Below are positions 12,050 to 26,722 of a stretch of DNA of 64,000 nucleotides, piece after piece (position 1 is the stretch's first letter; each line of letters begins with the position of its first letter). The notes under the pieces were generated by a model. It was not told the DNA's origin. It worked only from the letters and a program-made list of their open reading frames with translations, and did not search any database. Both the position numbers and the translations under genes were made by a program. Source of the DNA: Diphasiastrum complanatum (taxonomy: Eukaryota > Streptophyta > Lycopodiopsida > Lycopodiales > Lycopodiaceae). Location of the stretch: positions 30,158,203-30,222,202 of the forward strand of contig CM055112.1 of NCBI GenBank assembly GCA_029204225.1. Direction: 5' to 3'.

Positions 12050-12370
12050 CCTTTCTTACTTCAAGAAGTTGCAGCACTTGAGTTATGCCTTCCTTTCTGC
12101 AATGCTCTTTGAACTCGTTGCTAGTGTATTCCCCTCCATTGTCAGATCGTAGTGCTTTCAATTTGCTCTGCAGTTGCAAAGACTTCTGATTTTAATTTCA
12201 GAAGTCTAATCACAATCATATGACTTCTAATCATCAATAAATGTGACAAAATATCTTGATCCTGATATTGAGTCGACCGCCATTGGTCCACAGATCTGAG
12301 TGTACTAGCTCAAGTGGTGCCTTCGCTCTGGTCACTTGCCTTGAGAAAGATTCCCACTGTCTCCTTAGAG
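12050..12370 (-). pseudogene. Ty1/copia integrase remnant
   Basis: Read on the minus strand, broken frames spell the copia integrase core: RAKAPLELVHSDLW, then a region resembling YFVTFIDD, then KALRSDNGGEYTSNEFKEHC with the second catalytic Asp context (SDNGGEY). Stops and frameshifts lie between the blocks, and no gag, protease or reverse transcriptase is adjacent. It is an old, isolated fragment of a copia pol gene. Confidence 0.8.
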
Positions 12371-12759
12371 CACTTTCACCATTACTTGTAATAGAATAGA
12401 ATCTGTAGGCTAAGGTTTACAATCTTACTCACATAAGTTGCTAGGTAATGTTCATAGTATACATAAGATATCGTTGCGGCATTTGTTTTCTCATTTGAAA
12501 GTCTTGAATGGGATGGTTAATAACATGTCATGTCAGGGGTTTTATTTGTTTTTTGTTTGCATGATTAGAGCATTTACATTAACTGCTTTGTCATGGAAAA
12601 TTCCATGATTAGCACATTACCTTTTATTTTTGAAAGTTAAAATTATAGACAATATGACAACATTACTCATTGTATGATAACCAAAAGAATGAAATAAATG
12701 GTTGTTGTGTCAGTTACAAAGTTTACACCTTTACCATTAAGAACCAAAAGTGGATACGC

Positions 12760-12810
<51 letters not shown>

Positions 12811-13439
12811 AAGAAACTAAGGGTTTTTGGCTATGTCATCCAACCCTAATCTAAGGACCATGACCTCATCTGGCGTGTCCATCTTTATGTTTTTATTTTG
12901 CAGAAAAGGATTAAGAGTTGCTTTTGAACAAGCAAATTCCTTTTGCATAACCCTAGCTTATGAATATTTCAATCTCTCTTAGATTTCAACCCTTTTGAAT
13001 GAATCTTCTTGAAGATGGCAATTCCTCCTTACCTTTGCAACTGTGATCTAACTAACTAACAAGTCGTATATTTAAAGCTATGGTTTGAACCTTGAGCTAC
13101 ATTTATGGCCTTTCAAATTAGCATATCTAAAATATTAACCATGACAATTTTTCCATAACGATCCTACTAGAGTTAATTAAGGATGAACTAGAACCTCCAG
13201 TGCTATTCGAACTTGTCACCCTTGTGAGAAAAAGTCGCTAAGGAATTGGAGTCATCACTAGAATGGAGCAAGTGTATTTTGTGCCAATGAGCTCTGGAAG
13301 TAAAGTTCAACTTCAAACGAGCCAATCACAATAATTAATACAAATTGGGCACCTTACAAGGTGTAGCCTAAGAGTATGAATAACACATAATTCTACATTG
13401 TGAAAAATTCTTCTACTCTTTTTAGAGTTTAGTGAGAAC
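12371..13439. other. Intergenic stretch with a CT microsatellite
   Basis: No gene is supported. A (CT)n tract of about 47 bp lies at 12762-12808. The rest is AT-rich unique-looking DNA. Confidence 0.6.
12762..12808. repeat. (CT)n microsatellite
   Basis: A 47-bp uninterrupted CT tract. Confidence 0.95.
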
Positions 13440-14784
13440 TAGACATTAAATCCTCCAATTAAATAGAATCAATAGATCCACGGTTGATTTGCATTCTATC
13501 AACATAGTAGAACTTGAAGAATGGATTCCATTCAAAGATATGGAACACAAACAAATACTAGCACGAAGACCTATTAACTTGCAAAGAGTAAAACTAACAT
13601 AAAAGCGAAGGAGCAAAAACAAACGACCGTAAGCCATAAGGAGCAAGAAAAACAACAATAATCATCAAACAAAAAACCTCAATTACTAAACATTGACAAC
13701 AGAGAATAATGTTGGAATCAAATAGGAAACAAAGGTGACAACAAATAGGAAACTTAAAGAAAGTAACAAAGTCAACAAACAGAGCCCGAGAAACTAGCAC
13801 AGGAGCCAAAAAATGGTACCAACATAGCAGCAGAAAAGCAAAAATGGCAACAATAAGAAACTAGCCAAACGATAAGGACCATAGATACAAGGTTAGAATC
13901 ACGTGGGTAAAGCCTAACAAACAAAAACCTTAATCGGACTAGCACCTACAAAACGAAGACAGACCATAGACCATACACAACTCATTAAGAAACAAACAAA
14001 GGCCAAAGCAATCAAAAGAAACAAACATAAACAAAGAAAGCCAGAAAATAAACAACTCATCAAGGATAGTGTAAAGCAACCAATAGAGAAATGAGTTAGC
14101 ATAAAAAGGAAGCCATTGAGAAAAGCACCAAGGAAGAACAACACAAGACCATTAAAAAATGAAGACATAACAATATAGAGGTCCAGAGGCTCAAAAGCCC
14201 AAGAAAGTCAACAAGTACAGCAAAAACAGGAGCAAACCTTTTCAAAAGCCATAGTAGACAACACTGCAACAACAACAAGCCCATGAGCAAATCACAACAA
14301 CTAGACAACAAATATGAAGCCAAGGAGAAAAGCTAGTAGCTCGCAGCACCTCAGACACCACGACAACTAGAGTACATAGGAAACACAGGAGGCAAAGAAG
14401 CAAGAATGCATCAAGGGAGCAAAAAATACAACTGGCTTTCCACACAAACCATGCCACATGCCAAGCCACGAAATGGCCAATAAAGTGTTGTTCCAATTCA
14501 TTCCATAGTAGGAGGTCAACATTCAATAGAGAAAGAGGCACCCCACACAATCTTGTAGCCATAGCCAATCTGGGTAGGCGAAGGAAGAGAGTGTGACCAA
14601 GAAGAAGCCCATGAGCTATTCCAAGAAGAAGAAGGAATCCACAAAAAAGTGTAAAAGAGGAAAAGAAAAATGCCATACAACAAAAGCCAACAAGCACAGA
14701 CATCAAAGGTGAGGCTAGTAAGGAAAGCAAACCTTTAGGGCATTTGACGGTAGACCATGTATAGTGTGGAATAGATAGAAGAAT

Positions 14785-15347
<563 letters not shown>

Positions 15348-15544
15348 TTGGATTTTCATGCTTGTTGGATTTTGCATTTGTTGCTATCTTTATGGGAGGA
15401 AGATCGAGAGAGGAAAAGTAAGCTTTGATCTTTTAATGATTTAGGGTTAATGTTTGTTAGAGGTTAAGGTTTCATTGTAAGCTTGCCTAACATTTTGTGA
15501 ATAGACAATATTCCTTTGGAAATGAACCACCACATGACATGAAA

Positions 15545-16583
<1,039 letters not shown>

Positions 16584-16747
16584 GAGGATGTGAGAAGTTG
16601 AGATGCACTTGTGGGCCACAAAATTTTAGAGCTGCATGACCTTAGGCAAGAGTGGCTTCATCTGCGAGGATGTGAGAAGTTGAGATGCACTTGTGAGCCA
16701 CAAAATTGCAGAGCTGCATGGTCGTAAGCAAGAGTGGCTTCATCTGC
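16584..16747. repeat. Two-copy tandem repeat, period 82 bp
   Basis: Units 16584-16665 and 16666-16747 both run from GAGGATGTGAGAAGTTGAG to GGCTTCATCTGC with a handful of substitutions. It is a simple local duplication. The surrounding sequence shows no gene. Confidence 0.9.
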
Positions 16748-17689
16748 GATGGAGGAATAGCCAAGCCAGACACGAACATGCTTTGTGAGCTCTTTGATCT
16801 CTGTAACCCATTTTCCCCCACGTACATTGATGGAAACATAGCAGTATCTTCGAAGCTCATAAAGAGGCTAAAAAAGAAAGATGATTTGTTACGATTATTT
16901 TTTTGTCAAATTTTGTTAGATTTACTCTTTGGTCTATAAAAGCCATAAAATAAAATGTCTGGTGGAACCAAACGTCAGCGTCTGGTTCCACCGAGCTCTT
17001 TGCCACAACTATAGTGTAAAATGCACTACTTGCCTTTGAGCACATAGGTCGAAAGAGAGCATATTACAAATCAAATTGATTTTGTGACCCTTAAGAAACT
17101 AGATTTGAAGAAATCAAAATTCTAGAAAGATATAGAGATTACAAATCTTGGAATCAATCTTCACCAAAATCTAGTCACTTTGGGAAATAGACCTTGCCTA
17201 GATCACAAAGATTGAGGCTTACAAAAATTGAATCAAAACACACAAGAATCAGATTTAAACACCCCTATTGGACTCTGACCCCAAGAGTTTTGTATTGGAT
17301 TTGGTAAGTTTTGATACCAATCTATGTCCTAGTTTTCCACCACTCTTGACTAGCTTGAACAATTTGAAGATTCACCAAGATCTCAACCAAGATTGTACAC
17401 TCAAATATGGAATCCTCCCTATTCTAGATGCTCAATGGGATCACAATTTGACCCTCACACTCTCACAAAGAATTCTTTGACTAGAGTCAACATGAGCTTC
17501 ATACAATCACATGTCAATTCTACACATAAAAATTGAGAATTTTGGCCCCTACATAGGAAATCAGAAAAAATTGAAGGTACGCTAGTCAAGCAGACAAGGG
17601 AGGAAGACTATGAACCATTAGGGAGTGCAAGAGAGTCACGCGGATTGAGTGCAGCAGAAGACCAAGAACCTTGCACTTCAAATTCAGGC
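16748..17689. other. Intergenic stretch, no gene seen
   Basis: The open frame at 17268-17480 has no recognisable domain. The sequence is AT-rich and may be the leader of the gag-like remnant that follows. Confidence 0.5.
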
Positions 17690-19125
17690 TATCCTCAAGC
17701 TCAAGCTTGTAAGGCAAAGTTTCTTGAGAAGGACCAAATGTACATATTGCTTTGAGGACCATCCAAGTAAAAGATGTCCAATCAAGAATCCGCGCTTGTT
17801 ACAAAGACAAAATGCAGAGTAGCAAGTCCAACAACAAGATTCGGTGGTTCAAAAGTCACAAATGAAATCAAGCCGACAAGGAGTTTACAAAGCGGATGGA
17901 TGTCAAAGTGATCTATCTAAATCATGAGTTTCTCCAATGAAAAGTGGCCAAGTGGAAGTCTTGGTCATATCATCTTGCATGTCACCAATCTCACAAGAGG
18001 ACCATAATAGCCTACCGGTTTACTTTGTGAAAGATCCTAAGGGATGTCCATTACCTGTGTATGCTTATCAACTCCAAGGAGATGGTATACTACACACATT
18101 ACGATGCTTTGGATGCAGAGGAAGACATCACTGAGCCAAATGTCCACATCAAAGTAATCCATCAATATTTGAACCTATGTGCGGACAATGCGGAGTTAAC
18201 CATCCATGCTTGGATTGTCCAGTATGGAACTCACAAATAGCCAGGAGGCATTTGGCATATGTAGATCGACATGCACCTGTGTTGTCCAGTCCACACATAG
18301 ACTTAATGTGCTATAAGCGAAAAATCTTAGTGCCATCTGGGGTATGAAACAAGTGAGGAAGAAGTCAATTTGACAAAAGTTCCAAAGTACGCAGATGCAA
18401 TCATGGGAAAACCAACAAGAACATCACAGAAGACAAAGCTAGTAGAATCTATCAAGCCAATGGTAACTGAGGAAGTCAAGAAATTGGCAACTGATGAAGT
18501 CCAAAGGATTTTACCAAGTCTCTTGGCATAATCATGATTTCTTGCTGATGAATTACAAAAGGAGCCTGTGTTGACAAAGCAACTTGAAGGCAAATCAACA
18601 CAAGGTCCCAGGCAAAGTGCGACCACACAACTTTCAATTGGGAAGTGCAATACCAAGGGGGAGACTAAGGTTGATGATTGCTCTTCAACGAGCAAGATTC
18701 AACCAAAATCTGATTGCTCCACAAAGCAACAGACCACTAGCATAGTGCCAAATTTGGGTATATTCATTCTTAAACTGCCAAATCTAGGAAATTCAAGCCC
18801 AAAAAGGCCAATTGCACCGCAAGAACCAACGCCTACAATGTCTACGCCTTGTTCTCAATTGGTAAGATTGACTGCCGAGGAAAGTCTTCAAGTTAAAGAA
18901 TACCATGAATACCTAGATAGACTCAGTAGTCAAGTGAGCATGTCCTATCCACATTACGAATTGAGAGAGACAACGACAATACCACTGGGAGAAGTAGCGC
19001 CGATCTATCAGGATCAATATCAACCAGCCTTATCATGGGATCCTCTAATGGATGGTGTCGACTACCCATTTGTCGATGAACAAGGTTATCAAGAATGGCC
19101 ACCAGATTCATATGGTTATTATTGA
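17690..19125 (+). pseudogene. Eroded gag-like gene with three CCHC zinc knuckles
   Basis: Three Cys-His boxes lie in the same reading frame: CTYCFEDHPSKRC (17739-17777), CFGCRGRHH-stop-AKC (18105-18143, with an in-frame TGA) and CGQCGVNHPCLDC (18180-18218). All fit CX2CX3HX4C, one residue shorter than the usual retroviral CX2CX4HX4C knuckle. Further right, in another frame, an intact 185-codon open frame (18568-19125) encodes a Ser/Thr/Gln-rich then Tyr/Asp-rich protein ending PPDSYGYY. I read this as a decayed nucleocapsid-like gene from a retroelement with a tail of unknown function. No pol gene adjoins it. A captured host zinc-knuckle gene is the alternative. Confidence 0.5.
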
Positions 19126-19464
19126 AAATCTGGCAAGTCCATGTTCTTGCTGATTATCATCAAATAAAGCCTCATGTTTTATGTAAGCGAACTCATATCT
19201 ATGCTTTTCCTAGAGCACAACAAAAATATATATCTATACATATGCTCTCTACAGACTTTCACAATGTGACTCACCTTCATCCCAAGGACTAGTCAGAGAC
19301 AGAGTGCCATGGGACTGGCACTCGTTTGGAAGCATGAGCATGTTGTTCGATTATGGGTACGACATGGAATATTCTAGAATATGGCAAGAGGCCTCTGCAA
19401 TAAGCCCAAACACTACACAACAGAAGTAGAGAGTTGAAAGTATTAGAAATAGGCGACCAGTTGG

Positions 19465-19875
<411 letters not shown>

Positions 19876-20716
19876 CACTAAAAAAATCATGGAGTGGTCA
19901 ATAGGATCCGTAGGTAGGTTTTCTTTCATTGTTCACCTCCCTTGTCAACCTCTTGAGGAGAAGATCTAGAGCTAAGAACTCCTAGATAAGAACCAATAAA
20001 CCAACCCTAGAAAAGACCAAAAAGAGAGATAGCATCAGAGATGAACGTCACACCAATCTAGATTATTTCACGAGTAGATTCGAAGCTAAGATTCACAACC
20101 TTAGCAAGCCTAGATCCCCACTCCTATTTCGTCCCTTAGCCTTCTCCCCATTGAATCGAAGCCTGTTACTACACGACAAATCACTCGGTTGGAGATCCAA
20201 ACCCCGTCTTTGCCCTCTAGATCCGACTGATTAGGGAGGCACGGAAAGGGTCCAACAAATTTCCAACAATATTTCTATTACAATCCCTGATCTTGCGTAC
20301 ACTCCATATTACTGCAAAAATGTTGATCGGCCATTTCTTGTGAATTCAATGGAAAATAAAAAACTACTGACAAAGTTGGCTAGTCTATTTGGTGAACAAG
20401 CTTTCCCATTGTTGATAGTTGTACTTCTTCATCATGTTGCACTTCCACTTTATTCGTTGATGATGTTGATGAAGAATTATATTTATCATCATTTCATGCT
20501 TCTAATTCATCCTCTGATGACGTTGATGATGATTCACCACAATCATTTGGCCTATTTTTTTTCTGGATTCTTGGATTAATAGTTTTTCCCACTTGAACCT
20601 TAGGCGTTTTGTCTTGATCCCTCAGCTTTTGTAACTATCCCATCACTTTGTTGAAAGCTAATGTCCCGTGTATATCCAAAGTGTATATTAGTGGTGTTGA
20701 ATATTTTACAGCAACT

Positions 20717-21577
20717 TCACTTGTTTAGTTCATATTCTATGGTGTGAGCATGAGATCTTATGTCAGATAGTGACATTATCCAAGTTTCATGATGTATATC
20801 CCTAGATAAACAAGCTCTTATCTCAAGCTTTAAGCCTAAAACAAAGTGCTTTGTATTAAATTCCTCCATCGAATCACCATATCTATCCATTATCTGATGG
20901 AAGTCATTGAAATAGATCTCCACGGTAAACGTCTGTTGGGTAGAATGCCATACTTGGCGGTCTGTACTTGTAAATTCTTTGATGCACTTTTGTACAAAGG
21001 TTGGCCATTTATCAATGGTAACATGAGGTTCTTCACATTGTATCCAATATCGCCACCAAATATATGCAGATCCATCAAGGTACGTTCTTGTAAATTGGAT
21101 CTTGTCATGGTCACTGCTTGGATGTGATTGAAAATACCTGTGAAAGTTTTCCAACCATACTCTCACATCCATATGAGCAATTCTACCATCAAACTTGTGA
21201 AAGATATATTGTCTCTGCACTATCGTTGTTTCCACCATAGCCTGGGAAGATTGGTCCATGTAAGGATATTGGTAATGATGACATTCTAATTGATGTGAAT
21301 TCATCTATTCATTGTCACTGTCACTACTATAAACACCACCACTTGGGTTATGTTGACTGATTTGGTAAACTTGTCGATCATCATAATCATCAAGATGTGT
21401 TTCATTATGTTCCAAATAGTCTCCATATGACACTTGTTTGCACTGATTGGATTCGCTGCAATGATTGGATTTGTCATTATTGTACTCATAATACTGATCT
21501 TCAAAATCATAGTTAGATTGATCTTCATATTCAGAGTCACCGTCATCTATATGCTCAAAATCAAAATCCACATCCAT
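20717..21577 (-). pseudogene. Retrotransposon gag with one in-frame TAG
   Basis: Minus-strand frame of about 286 codons, interrupted once by TAG at 21305-21307, which directly precedes an ATG (21302-21304). The N-terminal 90 residues are Asp/Glu/Tyr-rich. The C-terminal 195 residues are a typical plant retrotransposon gag: KFDGRIAHMDVRVWLENFHR, then IQFTRTYLDGSAYIWWRYW, then WPTFVQKCIKEFTSTDR. It ends at TGA after YELNK. Beyond the stop (20290-20716) an Asp/Ser-rich remnant may be the gag-protease linker. The same-strand LTR (23345-23855) and primer binding site lie upstream, so this is the gag of that element. Whether the TAG is a disabling mutation or a recoding site cannot be told from one copy. 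Confidence 0.8.
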
Positions 21578-22383
21578 CTTGACAATTGAAGGGCTGGTAA
21601 GTTATGGTATAGTAAGTTGAAGTTTATGTGCAATGGACTTTGATAAATAGCTAAAATGCTCTTTTCTCCACCCACTTAAAACTCAGAGTTTTACGATGAG
21701 TGAAAGTAAAAGGCAAAAACATGTAGGTATAATACTAAGCACTTTTGCTATTTACAGTATTCAATTCTTGAGCTCAGACGGAAAAGTTATGAGGATTCGA
21801 AAGTAATTAATGAAAACACAAAACTTTGACTTAAGAAAAGGGGTCTTGAAGAAAATAAAATTGAAACATAATAATTACAAAATTTCGATAACTTATCAAT
21901 GTTAGACTCGTCATTCTGATCACTTTTAGTTTCTGCTTTGCTGAAATCCGAACTCAAACAAAGAAAATATGTACAATCACATAATGAGAATAAACTGAAA
22001 AGAAAACAATTAAAAAAAAAAGGGTTGAAAGAAAATAAAAATTGGATTCAATAGATTTTTGGAATCCATGAAACATTCATGTGCCTGTAGAAGGATAGAA
22101 AGAACCGTCAAAAATCAAAAAATTGTCGGCAAATTTTTTCCGAGCACGAAGGAGAGGTGAGGGAATAGAACATTTTTGAAAAATATTCTTTTAGAATATT
22201 TTTGGAATATTTGGAGGGAGAGAGGGAACCTGGTGCCTGGGACGCGGCTAGGGAGCCGCTGCGAGAGAGAGAGAGTGAGGGTAATATGCGTGAAAGGGAG
22301 GGTAGGGTAGAGCAGGTAGAATGATAGACGGTGGCAAAAACTAGGTGGGTAGGCCGTAGGGAGAGGAAAAGGTTTGGTGTTGC

Positions 22384-22419
<36 letters not shown>

Positions 22420-23327
22420 GGGCGTGAGAGAATAGAATTAGGGTTATGGGGAGAGAGAGCGATCGGAAGACACGGGGGGTCGCATTTAGGGTTAGGGTAG
22501 TTTTTTTTGCCCTAAAAATATTAGGGTTTTAAAAATTGGACATGGTGTCTCTATTTTTTAGCACTCCTCATTTTTCTAAACCTAATGGGCGAACATAGGG
22601 TTAGGGCTGGTTTTTTTAATTTTATTTTTGTTTTTGTTTTTTTTAGATTAAAAATCTGGCGAACCTTCAAAATGAAAGACTGAAATTTTTTTTACAAAAG
22701 AAACAAAACTTCAAGTTTCAAGAATTGAAGTGCTTCTCTCTCACTTGGAAAAATTCACAAATTCTTTTTCCAAAATTCTGGCTAGCTTGACCCATCTCCA
22801 CTAATTTGGGCAGTGTGATTTGATAAGCCGAATTACCCACAGAACAGGTCTGAAAATTTTGAAGAAAGAAAACTACCAAAACTAGAGCTAGGAATCAAGA
22901 ATTGTCATAACTTTTTTAATACTAATCCAAATGACATGCCATATGGATCAGATCAAAGCTAAAACCATCCCCTAAAATCTTATAAAAAAAAAACTTGATA
23001 TAAAAACTCAGATCAAATCTGAAAAACTCAAATAAAGTGAAAACAAAATTCTAGTCACCTATTTTGATAGCTTTTGGAAAAAGTGCAATAACTTTTGCAT
23101 ATCCTATCCAAATGGCTTGAAAATTGGTGCAAATTAAAGCTGAAACAAAGATCTACAAACCTATAGAATCAACTTAGAAATAAAAAAACTAAATTGAATG
23201 CTAAAAATTTGTCTGAACAGAACTGAAAGCCTCAAAGTTAAAAATTAGCAAAAAGAAAGCTACAAAAATAATAAACTCATCAAATCTAATGGAATTCTCA
23301 TAGAATCATCATGAATCATGGATCTAT
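21578..23327 (-). other. Leader of the TGTCATG-family element
   Basis: The stretch between the primer binding site and gag on the minus strand. It contains a short GA tract (22386-22414) and GC-richer, purine-rich sequence at 22140-22500. No open frame of note. Confidence 0.55.
22386..22414. repeat. (GA)n microsatellite
   Basis: A 29-bp GA tract within the retroelement leader. Confidence 0.85.
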
Positions 23328-23339
23328 GCTCTGATACCA
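23328..23339 (-). other. Primer binding site, initiator tRNA-Met type
   Basis: On the minus strand it reads TGGTATCAGAGC, complementary to the 3' end of plant initiator tRNA-Met. It lies five bases inside the inner end of the LTR at 23345. This fixes the element's orientation (5' LTR at the higher coordinate). Confidence 0.85.
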
Positions 23340-23344
23340 AGAAA

Positions 23345-23855
23345 TGTCATGTGCCAAATCCAAAACTAATAGCAATAACAATGAAGTAAAGCTAATAGCA
23401 AGAAAAGTACCAAGCATTCATGATAGCATATCAATAGAGAGCATAGAATCACATTAGTAATGAAAGAAAGAGTACATAGCAATGGAGATGGGCATGTATT
23501 CATGTAGTAAGGCACATGAGACCTAGCAGAGGAAATCCCCATAGCTCATATTCACAAGGAGGAAGCTAGAAGCTCTCACTTGCAAATGAGCCAAAAGGTT
23601 TCAACAAAATGATGTCTCTTGCTTAGTTATAGACAATGCTCTTACTTAACTTAACTTAGGGATAGTTAGCCCTTGTTAAGTATTATTCAAACTACATTGG
23701 GCCCTTATTGGCTTATTATCCTTATTAGTTAATTTGAAGGGCCTAAAGAGGGAACCACCTTGTTCTTAAGGCTAATAGCTCCTTTTGGGCCTACAAAGCT
23801 TACAATGGATATTATATTGTCTTAAAAAGCACTAATGTACTAAAAGTACATGACA
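23345..23855 (-). mobile_element. 5' LTR of a TGTCATG-family retrotransposon (LTR A)
   Basis: 511 bp. On the minus strand it starts TGTCATGTACTTTTAGTACA and ends GGCACATGACA, so it has TG...CA ends with short terminal inverted repeats. It is nearly the same by eye as LTR B at 26186-26722 (opposite strand), apart from scattered substitutions, a roughly 19-bp indel and a few-base indel. It is more diverged from LTR C at 43800-44345. The outer flank is ACAAA on the plus strand, which is TTTGT in element orientation. Confidence 0.92.
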
Positions 23856-25270
23856 ACAAACTCCTAGAATCTTGTGCAAAGCTTCAATAGGACATCGAAG
23901 GTCTAACAAGGGTTTTGAAATGTCTACAAGGGTTTAACCTTCACCAAAAGACAACCCTCACATAGATACGATAAATTTTAAGTTTTCATAGGCCAGTTCA
24001 TCAGTTATAACTCATTAGAATCTCAAGGTATCGTGATCCTTCACCAAATGTTAGGCCAAATTATCAAATGATGGAGGACAATGTGGTCATTAATATCAAA
24101 AACACGAAATTGGGCAAGTATAATACACTCATGGCTTAGAATGTAATAAAGCTCAAGAATCAGCTAGTTGTTTTCCAACAACACGAGAATTTGACCAATG
24201 CACAACTAAAGCAGCTCATGAAGCGACACTACAAAAGTACGTCTAGCAGTTGCATATATGGTTTTGGATCAGATTATAGTGCACACTCGAAATTGGCTCA
24301 TTATACATTAAACTTTTGGCTAGGTGATTGAAGTGGATTTTTTGAAAGTGCTCAAAGCTTTTGCACAACAATACCAAGATTCTCCATATTTACCTATCTG
24401 ACAAGCTACCACATATGCACAGAACTTGGCATTCATGGAGATAATCAAAATGAAGTGAGAGGGTTTCTTGCCCATATTGACATTTTAACCCAGGGTGTTT
24501 AAGATTAGTTGCCAATAGTCAGGCTTTATTAAGAGTGGCAGCAAAATTTCATAACTTGAACAACCACACGATGGCTGAAAGGAGTGCATTTGACATTCTT
24601 ACGTCATCTACATGATCAAAACATCTTCATAGACTGGGTTGTGACACACCTCATCAAGAGGAGGCAAGAAGAAAAGAACTCATTCGATGTCTAGCCATGA
24701 TTTCTTTTTATAGGTATCGTGGAACCATCACCAAGATTGGAGGAGATTGTTACCTACCCGTAAGGACACGTAACAGATTACATGAGGTGACAGTCTCACT
24801 CTATGGGACAAAATGTTGGTCCAGAGCTATAGGTCATTTGGGTGCCACGTGTCAATGTCCTATTGGCTCGAGGCCACCCTTTGTATGGACCCGCGTCAGT
24901 GTGCACAACTTATGTGTGTTGTTGGTCAGACGTGACCCCTGTGGTCAAAGATGATTCCACTTGGACTATACATATAGAGGTGGATCTCCATGAGCTTGTC
25001 ATGCATTATCTTTTGGAGAACGAAGAGCTCATTCACTAGTGTCTAGGTCAGGACATTAATCTAGGCCTCAAGATGTAGGTAGGCGATGGGAAGGCATGGT
25101 GATATGGGACACCATGGCTTATTGGAGATCCGAGCTTGCTTGATGGTGGTCTATGGCTCCAATGCATAGAGGAGAGGTGGTAGTACCTCTATGGATTGGC
25201 GATGACGTAGTGTTCATCACCTGATTGTGTCTTAGAAATTATCGGATTCAGATTTGAACCAAGTAAGACA
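23856..25270. other. Unassigned stretch between LTR A and the 3' ORF
   Basis: The plus strand has fragments of open frame (24697-24954, 24842-25039) and many stops. I could not match them to gag, protease, reverse transcriptase or integrase. Part may be inverted host flank and part internal element sequence. Confidence 0.5.
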
Positions 25271-26179
25271 ATGAGCACAATGTCAATGCAAGGACACCGA
25301 AAATCAACTGAGGACAACGAACACGATGTGGAGGATTATGAGGACAATATTTTTGTTTTCAATATTGATTTTCAATTGAGCAGTACAAAGGCCAGTTCAG
25401 ACAATGAAGTTGTCAATGAGGCAAATCATTCAAGGACCTCATCTTCCTTGAGATCACAAGAACTGTTGCATCACGTTCAACCGGAAGACTTATCTAAGAC
25501 TTCTTGCAAAATAGAAGTAATAGACAAGGATAAAAAACACGATGATCTAATCTACGAAAGATTTTTCATAGAGACTTTGAGTGAAAGAGATATCATCACT
25601 CTTTGCAAGCATCTCATTCATTCAATATTCTTGGAAATGAATGTCCATTCAGAATATCAATTGTTATTTCTAGAGATGATCCATCCAAACATATTGGTTC
25701 CTATATTGAAAATTGATTATGCCAATAATTCCTTCATGTGGGATCTTAACAATTCAAATGCAATGCTCATGGTTATCATCGAAGCATTTGGATTGAACAA
25801 CAAAGTAACTACCAAACAACATGACCAAATCTTCAGGCCAGCACAGCCGGATGCAATGACAAAGTACGATTCTAAAGGAATTGGATAGATCATCCAATTT
25901 GTCATGATGCCGAAGAAGAAGACAAAAGAGGATATTGCGATTTGGTTGTCAAAAAGAAATATGGTGTTTCATCCATCTCTTCTTCGACCATCATTTTTCT
26001 TTCATGGAAACAAGGATTACAGTCTGAAGCTAGCAAAATGGATTCAATTCGACAGCTTTGGATCTGTAATGAGACAACACGTTGTTGGACAACACATCCT
26101 CAATCATGACTACTTTACCAAGGCGATCAAGCTGATCAGACAAGCGTCTTCATTTTTGAGGACAAAAATGTTTAAGTAG
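25271..26179 (+). CDS. Unknown 3'-terminal ORF of the TGTCATG-family element, with one in-frame TAG
   Basis: A 303-codon frame with a single interruption, TAG at 25886-25888 right after KGIG. Before the stop are 205 residues, acidic at first, then LSERDIITLCKHLIHSIFLE and SFMWDLNNSNAMLMVIIEAF. After it the frame continues through RPSFFFHGNKDYSLKLAKW to ASSFLRTKMFK, stopping 6 bases before the polypurine tract. A diverged relative occupies the same place before LTR C (43100-43790), and also has TAG after KGIG. The position before the polypurine tract is where gypsy pol genes end or where extra 3' ORFs sit. No integrase or chromodomain motif is visible, so the function is unknown. Confidence 0.6.
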
Positions 26180-26185
26180 GGGGAG
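26174..26185 (+). other. Polypurine tract of LTR B
   Basis: AAGTAGGGGGAG directly abuts the TGTCATG start of the 3' LTR, the expected plus-strand primer position. The same 12 bases precede LTR C at 43788-43799. Confidence 0.85.
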
Positions 26186-26722
26186 TGTCATGTACTTTTA
26201 GTACATCAGTGCTTTTTAAGGCAATATAATATCCATTGTAAGCTTTGTAGGCCCAAAAGGAGCTATTAGCCTTAAGAACAAGGTGGTTCCCTCTTTAGGC
26301 CCTTCAAAGTAACTAATAAGGATAATAGGCCAATAAGGGCCCAATGTAGTTTGAATAATACTTAACAAGGGCTAACTATCCCTCAAGATAGTTAAGTTAA
26401 GTTAAGAGCATTGTCTATAACTAGGCAAGAGACATCATTTTGTTGAAATCTTTTGGCTCATTTGCAAGTGAGAGCTTCTAGCTTCCTCCTTGTGAATATG
26501 AGCTGTGGAGATTTCCTTTGCTAAGTCTCATGTGCCTTATCTACATGAATCCATGCTCATCTCCATTGCTATGTACTCTTTCTTTCATTACTAATGTGAT
26601 TCTATGGAGATCCTTGTGTTTCTAGCTCTCTATTGATATGCTATCATGAATGCTTTGTACTTTTCTTGCTATTAGCTTTACTTCATTGTTATTGCTATTA
26701 GTTTTGGATTTGGCATATGACA
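26186..26722 (+). mobile_element. 3' LTR of a TGTCATG-family retrotransposon (LTR B)
   Basis: 537 bp, from TGTCATGTACTTTTAGTACA to GGCATATGACA, preceded by a polypurine tract and the unknown 3' ORF. The downstream flank is TTTGT, equal to the flank outside LTR A when both are read in element orientation. LTR A and B may therefore be the two ends of one insertion whose 5' part was later inverted. Confidence 0.92.
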
